From the NCBI RefSeq assembly GCF_001486585.1, contig NZ_LN909045.1, forward strand, positions 233,368 through 297,367: a stretch of DNA of 64,000 nucleotides, given 5' to 3'. Under the pieces are notes generated by a model. The model did not search any database and was not told where the DNA came from. It saw only the letters and a program-made list of their open reading frames with translations. The translations under genes and the position numbers were made by a program. Source of the DNA: Paenibacillus senegalimassiliensis. GTDB taxonomy: Bacteria > Bacillota > Bacilli > Paenibacillales > Paenibacillaceae. Positions 42,945 to 51,278 of this stretch are shown here, piece by piece. Each line of letters opens with the position of its first letter. Within the stretch, counting starts at the first letter, position 1.

Positions 42945-43226
42945 TGAAGAGGAATAGTAAGACCTTCTGAACGACCAGAGAGCTGCTGGGTGGTGCGAAG
43001 CAGCCGTGACGAGAGTCTGAACTCACCTTGGAGTGGCTTGCTGAACATACCAAGTAGGTGGAGCCGGTAACCTGACCGTTATATCGGGAGGGCATGAGAG
43101 CTGATTCATCAGACGCTCATGTCTATTGAGAGCATGCCAACTGGCATGAATGTGGAGTGGTACCGCGTAGGACGTCAAAGTCCTTCGTCTCTGTTGTTAG
43201 CAGAGATGAAGGGCTTTTTTTGCATG
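42945..43226 (+). ncRNA. leucine T-box leader of leuA
   Basis: Transcribed leader that senses uncharged tRNA-Leu. Stem I includes AGAGAGCTGCTGGGTGG and the specifier region GAACTCACC with codon CTC (43022-43024, Leu). The T-box sequence TGGTACCGCG is at 43158-43167. The terminator stem 43179-43214 (TCCTTCGTCTCTG / CAGAGATGAAGGG) ends in TTTTTTT. Uncharged tRNA-Leu would favour the antiterminator and switch on leuA. Confidence 0.93.
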
Positions 43227-43279
43227 CTGTCGACATTTGTCAATTAGGATTGGAACCATGAAGGAGAGGAAGGATACTT

Positions 43280-44944
43280 ATGCGAAATGCCGAAAAATAC
43301 ACTCGAGGTTATTTCATGCCACCGGAGACCAGCTTAAACTGGACGCGCAAGGAATATATCACAGAGCCGCCAATCTGGTGTAGCGTGGATCTTCGTGACG
43401 GGAATCAGGCACTGGTGGTGCCGATGAACCTGGAGGAGAAGCTGGAATATTTTCAAATGCTGGTGAAGCTCGGCTTCAAGGAGATTGAGGTTGGATTTCC
43501 CGCAGCTTCGGAGACGGAATTCGCGTTCTTGCGCACATTGATTGAGCGGGACCTGATTCCAGACGATGTGACCATTCAGGTACTCACCCAGTCGAGAGAG
43601 CATATTATCCGGAAAACCTTCGAATCGTTGAAGGGGGCCAAAAAAGCCGTAGTCCATCTCTACAACTCCACCTCGGTGGCGCAGCGGGAGCAGGTATTCC
43701 GCAAGTCGAAAGAAGAGATCATCAACATTGCCGTGACCGGAGCTAAATTGCTTAAGGAGTGCGCTGAAAGTACGGAGGGGAATTTCCAGTTCCAATATTC
43801 GCCGGAAAGCTTTACGGGTACGGAAATTGAGTTCGCCTTGGAGATTTGTAATCGCGTGCTGGAGGAATGGCAGCCGACGGCGGGTCATCCGGTCATTATC
43901 AACCTGCCAGCCACGGTATCGATGTCGATGCCTCATGTTTACGCCAGCCAAATTGAGTACATGAGTGAGCACCTGAGCTTCCGGGAGCACGTCATCTTAT
44001 CGCTTCATCCCCATAATGACCGGGGAACGGGCGTAGCCGATGCGGAATTGGGCATGTTAGCCGGCGCTCAAAGGGTAGAAGGAACCTTGTTCGGGAACGG
44101 GGAAAGAACCGGGAACGTGGACATTGTCACGCTGGCTTTGAACATGTACTCCCATGGGGTTGATCCCAAGTTGTCTCTTGAGCATCTTCCTGAAATCATT
44201 GCCGTCTACGAGCGGTTGACGAAGATGAACGTAAGCGAGAGACACCCGTATGGCGGGGAGTTGGTATTTACCGCATTTTCCGGTTCGCATCAGGATGCGA
44301 TTGCCAAGGGAATGCAATGGCGCGAGGACAAGAAGACGTCCCATTGGTCCGTGCCGTATCTGCCGATCGATCCCAAAGATATTGGCCGCCAATACGAGGG
44401 CGATATTATCCGCATTAACAGCCAGTCGGGCAAAGGCGGCATCGGTTATGTGCTGCAACAGAAATACGGGCTCGATCTTCCAGCGAAAATGCGTGAGCAT
44501 TTCGGTTACTTCGTGAAGAACGTATCCGACCAACAGCAGAAGGAACTGCTGCCGGATGATATTTACGACCTGTTTATCAGCGAATACGTCAACATCAAGA
44601 CGCCGATTGAATTCATCAAATACCGCTCCAAGGACGATGAGAATTTCGAGACCATTGTGACGATTGGGAGCCAAAAAGAGGGCGTCAGGGAGATTACGGG
44701 CAGTGGAAACGGTAGACTTGACTCGATCAGTAATGCTTTGCAAACGTATCTTGGCATAACCTATACCGACCTGATATACACCGAACATGCGTTGGAAACG
44801 GGCTCCAAATCCCAAGCTGTCTCCTATATCGGAGTGACTGCGGCGGATGGGCAAATCCATTGGGGCTGCGGTATCGACGTCGATATCATGACTTCCTCGG
44901 TAAAAGCACTTTTCAGTGCCATTAACCAAATGATTGCCAAGTAG
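43280..44944 (+). CDS. leuA: 2-isopropylmalate synthase
   Basis: First committed step of leucine synthesis: joins acetyl-CoA with 2-oxoisovalerate. The 554-residue protein has the TIM-barrel DRDG-type motif (VDLRDGNQALV), the metal-binding HPHNDRGTGVADAE region, the ERTGN segment near LFGNGERTGNVD, and a C-terminal leucine-binding regulatory domain (about 430-554) ending in MIAK. Its length and YFMPPETSLNW start fit the long bacterial type 2 LeuA. It is expressed from a leucine T-box leader and stands alone between CRISPR arrays 2 and 3, away from leuBCD. Confidence 0.95.
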   Translation: MRNAEKYTRGYFMPPETSLNWTRKEYITEPPIWCSVDLRDGNQALVVPMNLEEKLEYFQMLVKLGFKEIEVGFPAASETEFAFLRTLIERDLIPDDVTIQVLTQSREHIIRKTFESLKGAKKAVVHLYNSTSVAQREQVFRKSKEEIINIAVTGAKLLKECAESTEGNFQFQYSPESFTGTEIEFALEICNRVLEEWQPTAGHPVIINLPATVSMSMPHVYASQIEYMSEHLSFREHVILSLHPHNDRGTGVADAELGMLAGAQRVEGTLFGNGERTGNVDIVTLALNMYSHGVDPKLSLEHLPEIIAVYERLTKMNVSERHPYGGELVFTAFSGSHQDAIAKGMQWREDKKTSHWSVPYLPIDPKDIGRQYEGDIIRINSQSGKGGIGYVLQQKYGLDLPAKMREHFGYFVKNVSDQQQKELLPDDIYDLFISEYVNIKTPIEFIKYRSKDDENFETIVTIGSQKEGVREITGSGNGRLDSISNALQTYLGITYTDLIYTEHALETGSKSQAVSYIGVTAADGQIHWGCGIDVDIMTSSVKALFSAINQMIAK

Positions 44945-45004
44945 CAGTAATAAACCGGTTGGATTAAGGCGATAGTTTGATGGCTATTGCGTAAAAAAAG
45001 CAGC

Positions 45005-45172
45005 GGTGCGAACCCCAAGCTCACATGAAATCCCTGGGAGATTCGCACCGCGCGCCCCACAAGGGCTCCCGGGTTTTTGGTCATTTTCCGCTCGAATTTT
45101 AGAGCCTCATTTTCGAGGTTCGCACTTTAGGTCCTCTGAACCCTTGCTACGCCTGGGCTCATTTGTGCCGCT
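45005..45172 (+). promoter_or_regulatory. CRISPR leader of array 3
   Basis: The element GGTGCGAA...TTCGCACC is present at 45005-45049 and ends 123 bases before the first repeat, as in the other leaders. The rest of the leader differs and is more G+C rich. Confidence 0.8.
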
Positions 45173-45651
45173 GTCGCACCTTATGCAGGTGCGTGGATTG
45201 AAATATTTTCGCGCTGGGCGCTGGATTCTTACGCACCAGTCGCACCTTATGCAGGTGCGTGGATTGAAATTGCTGGAAGGCATCAGGATCGTCTTTGTCA
45301 GTCGTCGCACCTTATGCAGGTGCGTGGATTGAAATATTTTATTGCTGACGCTATCCAGCGATTTAGATGTCGCACCTTATGCAGGTGCGTGGATTGAAAT
45401 ATGGGTTAACTGATCCTCCGTGTTATAGGTAACGAGTCGCACCTTATGCAGGTGCGTGGATTGAAATAAGGCTTTCGCTATCGTAACGGCTGTACCCAGC
45501 CCGTCGCACCTTATGCAGGTGCGTGGATTGAAATCGACATATCCGTGTAGCTGCCATTGATTCCAAAGCGTCGCACCTTATGCAGGTGCGTGGATTGAAA
45601 TCAGATATCTGATTGAGCTGGCCGGTCGCACCTCCCACAAGTGAAAAAAAC
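45173..45651 (+). CRISPR. CRISPR array 3: 7 repeats plus a degenerate end repeat
   Basis: Repeats of 32 bases start at 45173, 45239, 45304, 45369, 45436, 45503 and 45570, and a decayed last copy starts at 45625. All seven carry TTATGC where arrays 1 and 2 carry TTACGC. Full spacers are 33-35 bases; the last is only 23. The array runs in the same direction as the others. Confidence 0.97.
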
Positions 45652-45680
45652 TTAAAGACATACCCCCATATTAAGAATCT

Positions 45681-45713
45681 AGCCCCCATCTAACTCCGAT
45701 GGGGGCTATTTGT
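45681..45713. terminator. strong intrinsic terminator
   Basis: Perfect 10-base stem AGCCCCCATC / GATGGGGGCT with a 7-base loop, followed by ATTTG. It lies between array 3 and the TetR gene. Confidence 0.75.
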
Positions 45714-45748
45714 CATTCACGCCCAATCCATAGCAAAACCATCAAATT

Positions 45749-45776
45749 TGCAATAATAATATGTTATTGTTATATT
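45749..45776 (+). promoter_or_regulatory. promoter and operator of the TetR gene
   Basis: TTGCAA (45749-45754) and TATATT (45771-45776) with a 16-base spacer. The inverted repeat CAATAA-N7-TTATTG (45751-45769) lies within it, a likely autorepression site. Confidence 0.55.
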
Positions 45777-45813
45777 GATAATGTATTAACAAATAAACAA
45801 GAGGTGATTAACG

Positions 45814-46425
45814 ATGGCTCAACAGGCTTTTCTTAATTTAGATAAGGAAAAACAGGATGAACTGATGAATAAGGCCATGCGTCTTTTTGTAGATCATAAG
45901 TACGAAGACATCACGATCAAGCAGCTTCTTGAAGCATTGTCGCTGTATCCGGCAACCTTTTACCGGTATTTCAAAGATAAGGATGATCTTTATCATCACT
46001 TGTTAGTGAGCTTGGCGGAGAAAAGAAAGGCGTTTTTAGAAAAAGATGGTCAAGAGTACGTATTTGAGCTTACGGGTTATGACAAAACGGCTGAGCCTTT
46101 AAGTGAATTGGAGCTTAAGTTTGCAAAGACCGTAATGCATTTGCCTATGGATGTCCTGCTGCACTTATACCTGGATCTGTTCAAGGACGAGTCCATTGCC
46201 GTATTCAAGAACAGTTTGCGCAATTTAAGGTACGACGGCAAGCTCCGGCCCGACATTGACGACGACTTGATCTCCTATATTTACGCCACGGTGCAGTTCA
46301 ATCTGATCTTATTTTACAGGGAGGCTGGCATTGAGGACGAAGATCTGCAAGTCAAGATTCGCAAGTATTTTGATAAATTCTTCCTTCATGGGTTAATTAA
46401 AGATTCTGAATTTGAAGAAGAGTGA
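45814..46425 (+). CDS. TetR-family transcriptional regulator
   Basis: A 203-residue repressor. The N-terminal helix-turn-helix is clear: LMNKAMRLFVDHKYEDITIKQL, then SLYPATFYRYFKDKDDLYHHL (about residues 15-62). The C-terminal part is a helical ligand-binding and dimer domain with an acidic end. GAGGTG precedes the ATG. Its promoter holds an inverted repeat, so self-control is likely. The lipoprotein gene 41 bases downstream is probably in the same operon and its main target. Ligand unknown. Confidence 0.9.
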   Translation: MAQQAFLNLDKEKQDELMNKAMRLFVDHKYEDITIKQLLEALSLYPATFYRYFKDKDDLYHHLLVSLAEKRKAFLEKDGQEYVFELTGYDKTAEPLSELELKFAKTVMHLPMDVLLHLYLDLFKDESIAVFKNSLRNLRYDGKLRPDIDDDLISYIYATVQFNLILFYREAGIEDEDLQVKIRKYFDKFFLHGLIKDSEFEEE

Positions 46426-46466
46426 GCCAAGTCAACAAGATTGAATAACATCAATGGAGGGAAATT

Positions 46467-47774
46467 ATGAATAAAACACTAACAGCGATTTTGGCAGCGA
46501 TTCTCACACTGACGATGCTTTCCGCTTGCGGCCCAACTAGCAATCATTCGGCAAAGGAAGACCTGCCTAAGCCGGAAAACAATAGCGGCAATTCCACGAT
46601 TACCGAGCCACCACCGACAGAAGATAGCAAGACTTCTACAACGGCATATAAGGAATTTCCTAAACCGATTGGCAATTATACCGTCGGGCGTACACAGATG
46701 GACTTCAAGTACACCGCATCTGATCATTCCGAAAGAGAACTGACGGCATTATTTTTCTATCCATCGGATAGTGATGAAGGCAAGCCCACGGCAGAGTATG
46801 CATTTCCAGAGTTTCATTCCCTGAGAAATGAGCTTCTGGCTAAATTAGGGGCACCGACGGGGGAGCCGCTTTTTGACTCCGACTTCAAGACATGGACCTA
46901 TGAAGATCTCACTCTGTCCAAGAAGGAACAGCAATATCCGGTGTTATTCTTTGTCCACGGCGCGGGTGCTTATCCGCAGCAAGGTACTTTATTTGCTCAA
47001 GACCTGGCCAGCTCCGGCTATATTGTGGTGTCCATCGGACATGCGGAAAGTGGTGTGTACAAGCTTAAGGATGGACGAACTATGGCAATGACGGAACAAT
47101 TCATGACCGAATTAACGAAATACGGCATGGAGGCAGCCACTCTGACTCCACCTGAGATTGTGACCAACAAGCTTGGGGAAGAAGCAGCCATGGAGATTTC
47201 CCGCAAATTAACTTCGGCCCCTGAAGCGACCAAGTTCTCCAAGTATGCCGTATTACAGAGCGAGGATGTCAGTTATGTAGCAGATCATTTGTATAAAATG
47301 AATGCCGGTGAACTAGACTCTGAGTTTGAGGGCAGATTGCAGCTTGACATCGGTATGGGGGTGTTTGGACATTCCTTTGGAGGAACTACAGCAGCCATTG
47401 TTAGCCGTGATGATGAACGATTCGTCGGTGCTGTGAATCTGGACGGCAATATGGTGGGTGCTCTGGATAGCGACCTTAAGAAACCGTACATGCAGCTTGG
47501 CACCGTGCTTGCTCATAATACGAATGCTTTCTTGCTGGAAACGAATAGCGACGATACTTACTTTGCCATTATTGATGATGTCATTCATGGGGATTTCTCC
47601 GACTCTATGTTCACTACTACCAATCAAGCCACGCGAGGAACCCGGGACGCTATGGAGCAGCGCGACATTATTACCTCATATACCAAGGCATTTTTTGATC
47701 GATACCTGTTGAAGCAGGAAGCGGACATTGAAAGTCTTACTTTTGACGGTGTAGAAATGATTAAGAAGCCTTAG
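46467..47774 (+). CDS. lipoprotein alpha/beta hydrolase, PAF-acetylhydrolase-like
   Basis: A 435-residue secreted lipoprotein: signal peptide with lipobox LSAC (Cys about 21), a Pro/Thr/Ser linker, then an alpha/beta hydrolase domain. It shows VLFFVHGAGAYP (oxyanion region), the nucleophile elbow FGHSFGGTTAA, AVNLDGNM with the likely catalytic Asp, and a His in VIHGDFSD. Order and motifs match the plasma PAF acetylhydrolase (class VII/VIII phospholipase A2) family, so a lipase or esterase acting on short acyl esters at the cell surface. Substrate unknown; expression probably controlled by the TetR gene. Confidence 0.85.
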   Translation: MNKTLTAILAAILTLTMLSACGPTSNHSAKEDLPKPENNSGNSTITEPPPTEDSKTSTTAYKEFPKPIGNYTVGRTQMDFKYTASDHSERELTALFFYPSDSDEGKPTAEYAFPEFHSLRNELLAKLGAPTGEPLFDSDFKTWTYEDLTLSKKEQQYPVLFFVHGAGAYPQQGTLFAQDLASSGYIVVSIGHAESGVYKLKDGRTMAMTEQFMTELTKYGMEAATLTPPEIVTNKLGEEAAMEISRKLTSAPEATKFSKYAVLQSEDVSYVADHLYKMNAGELDSEFEGRLQLDIGMGVFGHSFGGTTAAIVSRDDERFVGAVNLDGNMVGALDSDLKKPYMQLGTVLAHNTNAFLLETNSDDTYFAIIDDVIHGDFSDSMFTTTNQATRGTRDAMEQRDIITSYTKAFFDRYLLKQEADIESLTFDGVEMIKKP

Positions 47775-47804
47775 TTGAGTAACAACTCATAACCGTGCTA
47801 CTAT
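47775..47804 (+). promoter_or_regulatory. probable promoter of the two-component genes
   Basis: TTGAGT (47775-47780) and TACTAT (47799-47804) with an 18-base spacer, before the response regulator. A small palindrome TGAGT / ACTCA overlaps the -35. Confidence 0.45.
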
Positions 47805-47835
47805 GGGTCTTAACTCAAGGTTATGGGGGATTCAA

Positions 47836-48510
47836 ATGTCAAAGACAATCTTGATTGTGGAAGACCAGCAGGTGTTAAGGGAAATCACCAAGGAATATTT
47901 AGTGGATGAAGGCTATCAGGTGCTGGAGGCCGGCGACGGCAAAGAGGCGTTAGCTTTGTTCCAGGAACATGAAGTCGCCTTGATTATCCTTGATATTATG
48001 CTGCCAGAATTGGATGGGTGGTCAGTATGCCGCCGGATTCGCAAGACGTCCAATGTTCCGATTCTGATGTTAACCTCCCGATCGGATGAAGATGATACCC
48101 TACTAGGTTTTGAATTGGGGGCCGATGATTATGTGGTCAAGCCCTGTAGTCCGCCGATTTTGTTGGCACGGGCGAAGCGTCTACTGGAGGGTCCACAACG
48201 CCATCATTCGCGGGAAACGTTGTATGGAGGCGCAATAGCGCTACATCTGCCTTCAAGAAGTGTCACGGTGAACGGTTCACCTTGTAATCTCACGCATACT
48301 GAGTTTGAAATTTTGGCTTGCTTGTTGGGCAGCAAGGGGACAATTTTCACCAGGGAACAGCTCATCACCAGGATTTGGGGTTATGACTACATTGGTGACG
48401 ATCGGACGCTCAGCAGCCATATTCGTAATCTTCGTTCCAAGCTCGGAGCGCATGCCGATCAGATTGTGACGGTCATCCGTTCAGGTTATAAATTTGAGGA
48501 ACACGCATGA
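47836..48510 (+). CDS. OmpR-family response regulator
   Basis: A 224-residue regulator. The receiver domain (1-115) has acidic residues at 9-10, the phosphorylated Asp53 in LIILDIMLPELDGW, Thr in LMLTSR and Lys in YVVKP. A winged-helix DNA-binding domain follows (about 130-224), with LTHTEFEILACLL and RTLSSHIRNLRSKLG. ATG 47836 follows GGGGGA; the upstream start at 47803 is not needed. The gene overlaps the kinase gene by four bases, so the pair is one operon. Confidence 0.92.
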   Translation: MSKTILIVEDQQVLREITKEYLVDEGYQVLEAGDGKEALALFQEHEVALIILDIMLPELDGWSVCRRIRKTSNVPILMLTSRSDEDDTLLGFELGADDYVVKPCSPPILLARAKRLLEGPQRHHSRETLYGGAIALHLPSRSVTVNGSPCNLTHTEFEILACLLGSKGTIFTREQLITRIWGYDYIGDDRTLSSHIRNLRSKLGAHADQIVTVIRSGYKFEEHA

Positions 48511-50315
48511 GGAAAAGTATTGTTATTAAATTGTTTTTGCTCATCGTCAGTTTGTCCGTCTTTCTTCTTGCCAGTTTGTTTGTGGGTCAGGTTTTGTTCT
48601 TTGAACGATTTTATATTCATCAGAAAGTCTCCAGCGTTCAATCGGCACTAAACGCCGTATCTACTGAATCATGGGAAGCGACCGGGGATGATTATGCAGC
48701 CGAACAACAGTTTTATCAAAATCATAATACGTGGGTCGCTCGCTTGGACGCTTCGGGGTATCTTTCCGATACTCGTAACTTTGCAGCCGAGGTGAAGCTG
48801 GAGGATGTAGCGGAAGTGCCCACTCTTTCGGGGAAAACGCTGACGATTCCGCTGTACACTGTGATGGATGTCGAACAATTCAGGGAGGACCATCCCCTGC
48901 GGGAAGAGGTTTTTGTTCAGCCTGGGGAGGACATTGCTATAGAAGGACTCCTGATCAATAATCAGTTCGTTCCGCAGCGAATGGCGCGTAAGGCCTCTAG
49001 CCTGAGGGATGAGAATCATCTGGAGAATACTCCCTTCGTGCAGAAGGAATATGAAGTCGTTCCCCGCTTTGCAAATACCATGGAATATCGCGAGCGTTAT
49101 CCGAGTATTCTTGTGTACGGAACAGTAACCAAGCTGCGAACACCTCAGGGAGTAGAGGAATCCCGCTACACCAATCATTTGTTTTTGGAGCAAATGAAGA
49201 CATTTCAAGCCAATCTGCTCTATGGGGACAAGCCTGAGAAGGACCAAGCCGTCATCGATTATGTGGGGAACAACGTTCCTTATAAAATTTTTGTGAATCG
49301 ACAGACCGACAGCACCGGAACTCCATACTACTTGTTTGCCATGACCTCCCTACAGCCTGTAGATGAGGCCGAGGGCGTCATGCGTCAGTATTTCCTTTAT
49401 ATTGCATTAGGTGCATTGTTGCTGGTAGCCTTGGTCTCCTTCTTCTATGCCAAGCGCATTGCCCGTCCATTGCTTCAAGTCAATGAAGTTACCCGGCAAA
49501 TGGCGAGTCTCAATTTTGCTACTCAGATTCCGGTGACAACGGAGGATGAGATCGGTCAGCTATCACAGAATATCAATGAGCTATCGCGTATGCTGGACGA
49601 TCACATTCACCGACTGGAGCAGGATATTGAACAGGAAAGGCAATTGGAGCAGACCAGAAAAGCATTCATTGCGGATGTTTCTCATGAGTTAAAAACACCA
49701 CTCAGCATTATGGAGAGCTGCCTGTACATTATTCAAGACAAGCCGGATAGCGGGAAGCGGGAGCATTACTTCTCTGCCATGAAGGAAGAGGTTCACAAGA
49801 TGAGCCTGCTGGTGAACGATATGCTGGAGCTGGCCAAATACGAATCGGGCGCCTATCGCATGGAGACAACCGTCTTTCGTCTGGATGATCTGCTGGAACG
49901 AGTTTGTGCCAAGCAGGCCTTCGACATCAACAGCAAGCAACTGAATTTGCATATGGATTTTGCTCCCATCGAGGTTGTTGCTAACGCTCAGCGTATTGAA
50001 CAAGTGCTGGTCAACCTTCTCACCAATGCGGTGCGATACACGCCCGAGGGTGAAAGCATCTATATCAGGATGAAGGAGAATCCGCAAACAGTCCTTGTCA
50101 CGGTCGAAAACCAGGGTACCCATATCCCTGAGGAGCAACTGGACAAAATCTGGGATCGCTTCTATCGAGTCGAGCAGTCTCGTCACCGCTCAACCGGCGG
50201 CACCGGACTGGGCCTGGCAATCTGTCAGCAAATCCTCAAGCTGCATGGTGCACCTTACGGAGTGACCAATACCGAGCAGGGCGTACAGTTTTATTTTGAG
50301 CTAGAGCGAGCGTAG
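48507..50315 (+). CDS. sensor histidine kinase
   Basis: A 602-residue membrane kinase paired with the regulator upstream. Membrane segment 1 (about 6-30), an external sensor region of about 265 residues, membrane segment 2 (FLYIALGALLLVALVSFF), HAMP (about 320-372), the phosphoacceptor His393 in VSHELKTPLS, and an ATPase domain with NLLTNAVRYTPEG and GTGLGLAI. The sensor domain has no family that I recognise. The stimulus is unknown; the adjacent cell-surface genes suggest an envelope signal. Confidence 0.92.
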   Translation: MRKSIVIKLFLLIVSLSVFLLASLFVGQVLFFERFYIHQKVSSVQSALNAVSTESWEATGDDYAAEQQFYQNHNTWVARLDASGYLSDTRNFAAEVKLEDVAEVPTLSGKTLTIPLYTVMDVEQFREDHPLREEVFVQPGEDIAIEGLLINNQFVPQRMARKASSLRDENHLENTPFVQKEYEVVPRFANTMEYRERYPSILVYGTVTKLRTPQGVEESRYTNHLFLEQMKTFQANLLYGDKPEKDQAVIDYVGNNVPYKIFVNRQTDSTGTPYYLFAMTSLQPVDEAEGVMRQYFLYIALGALLLVALVSFFYAKRIARPLLQVNEVTRQMASLNFATQIPVTTEDEIGQLSQNINELSRMLDDHIHRLEQDIEQERQLEQTRKAFIADVSHELKTPLSIMESCLYIIQDKPDSGKREHYFSAMKEEVHKMSLLVNDMLELAKYESGAYRMETTVFRLDDLLERVCAKQAFDINSKQLNLHMDFAPIEVVANAQRIEQVLVNLLTNAVRYTPEGESIYIRMKENPQTVLVTVENQGTHIPEEQLDKIWDRFYRVEQSRHRSTGGTGLGLAICQQILKLHGAPYGVTNTEQGVQFYFELERA

Positions 50316-50342
50316 AACTTATGGTTCTGCGCTTTTTTTATT
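50310..50342 (+). terminator. intrinsic terminator of the two-component operon
   Basis: Stem GCGTAGAAC / GTTCTGCGC (one G-U pair) with a TTATG loop, then TTTTTTT. It overlaps the kinase stop. Confidence 0.85.
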
Positions 50343-50400
50343 TCATCTGCAACTGATCTGCACATGAACTGCATATCCCTCCTGTACTATTCCTCTTGTA

Positions 50401-50578
50401 GAGGTTGTTCAAAAAGTCGTCTTCCCAGGACGAAGCTGTTCGAGAAATAGATTCGACATCGAATCTTGAATTCACCCGGGCCTTCCGGTGCTCACGTACC
50501 CACTACGTACGCTCCGCTCCTCAGTCCCTAGCTTCATTCAACCTTCTCGGTCCTGAAAACCCGACTTTTTGAACACAC
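50401..50578. mobile_element. MITE-like element, copy 1
   Basis: A non-coding element of about 178 bases bounded by inverted repeats (TTCAAAAAGTC / GACTTTTTGAA). It shares with the inverted copy at 60784-60963 long stretches such as GCCTTCCG and the CACGTACCCACTACGTACGC core. It has no gene of its own, so it must be moved, if at all, by an enzyme encoded elsewhere. Confidence 0.8.
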
Positions 50579-50610
50579 ATTAAAAAGATCAACGAAAGGG
50601 GATAGAAGAG

Positions 50611-51252
50611 ATGAAGAGATTAGGAATACTGCTGATTGCCATGGCTTTAGTGATGGGGGCTTGTGGAAGACAGGACAACGGAGGACCAGCCAACACGGGG
50701 CAAGCAGAGCTTCCCTTGGACTACAAAGCACAGTATGGGACAAGCGTGTTCCTGGGCGATTCCATCACGGAAGGGCTGAGCTATCATGATGTATTGAACG
50801 AGGAAAATGTACTGGCCGGTGCGGGAAAAACAGCAGAATTCACCATGATGGAGGACGATGTTGACCAGTTGATTGCCCGCAAGCCCGAGCATGTCTATAT
50901 TCATCTAGGCTCCACAGATATTCTCTGGCCTACCGATGATCCGATAGCCCATTCAATGACCCATTATGGGCGCTTGATTGATGCTATTCAAGACGGGCTG
51001 CCGGAAGCAAGCATTTCTCTACTATCGGTGCTGCCGGTCACGGTCGAAGCGGAGGAGCAAGAGCCGCGTTATGCCACGATCGGAGAGTATAATGAAGGGC
51101 TTCAGGCACTTGCCGAGAAGCAGCAGGTTCAATATGTCGATTTGACCCCGCTGGTTGCGGAACACACCGATTTGTATGACACGGATGGCATTCATTTTCA
51201 GGCTGCGTTTTATCCGCTTCTGCTTGACTATTTGAGCGCTCCTTCCCAATGA
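50611..51252 (+). CDS. SGNH/GDSL hydrolase lipoprotein
   Basis: A 213-residue lipoprotein: signal peptide with lipobox MGAC (Cys about 19), then an SGNH fold. Block I is VFLGDSITEGLSYHD with the Ser nucleophile, block III is HLGSTDILW (Thr-Asp in place of Asn-Asp) and block V is YDTDGIHFQ with the Asp-x-x-His pair. It is followed by MBOAT and DHHW genes, so it probably removes or moves acyl groups on a cell-wall polymer outside the cell. GGGGATAG precedes the ATG. Confidence 0.83.
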   Translation: MKRLGILLIAMALVMGACGRQDNGGPANTGQAELPLDYKAQYGTSVFLGDSITEGLSYHDVLNEENVLAGAGKTAEFTMMEDDVDQLIARKPEHVYIHLGSTDILWPTDDPIAHSMTHYGRLIDAIQDGLPEASISLLSVLPVTVEAEEQEPRYATIGEYNEGLQALAEKQQVQYVDLTPLVAEHTDLYDTDGIHFQAAFYPLLLDYLSAPSQ

Positions 51253-51278
51253 AGCCCAGATCATAGGAGGGGAGAACG

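Noticed and set aside
43334..44929. Two long reverse-strand frames of 218 and 290 codons opposite leuA
   Set aside because: They mirror the codon pattern of leuA, a clear conserved enzyme, and have no binding site, promoter or family likeness.
29566..45569. Spacers whose reverse complements read as open codon runs, hinting at choice of mRNA targets
   Set aside because: At about 35 bases, an open frame is expected by chance in most spacers, so the pattern carries no weight.
29566..45624. Self-targeting spacers against the prophage or neighbouring genes
   Set aside because: Reading the spacers on both strands by eye gave no match in the window. A full search was not possible.
48669..50186. 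Long reverse-strand frames opposite the histidine kinase
   Set aside because: The forward gene has all kinase motifs in order; the reverse frames are shadows.
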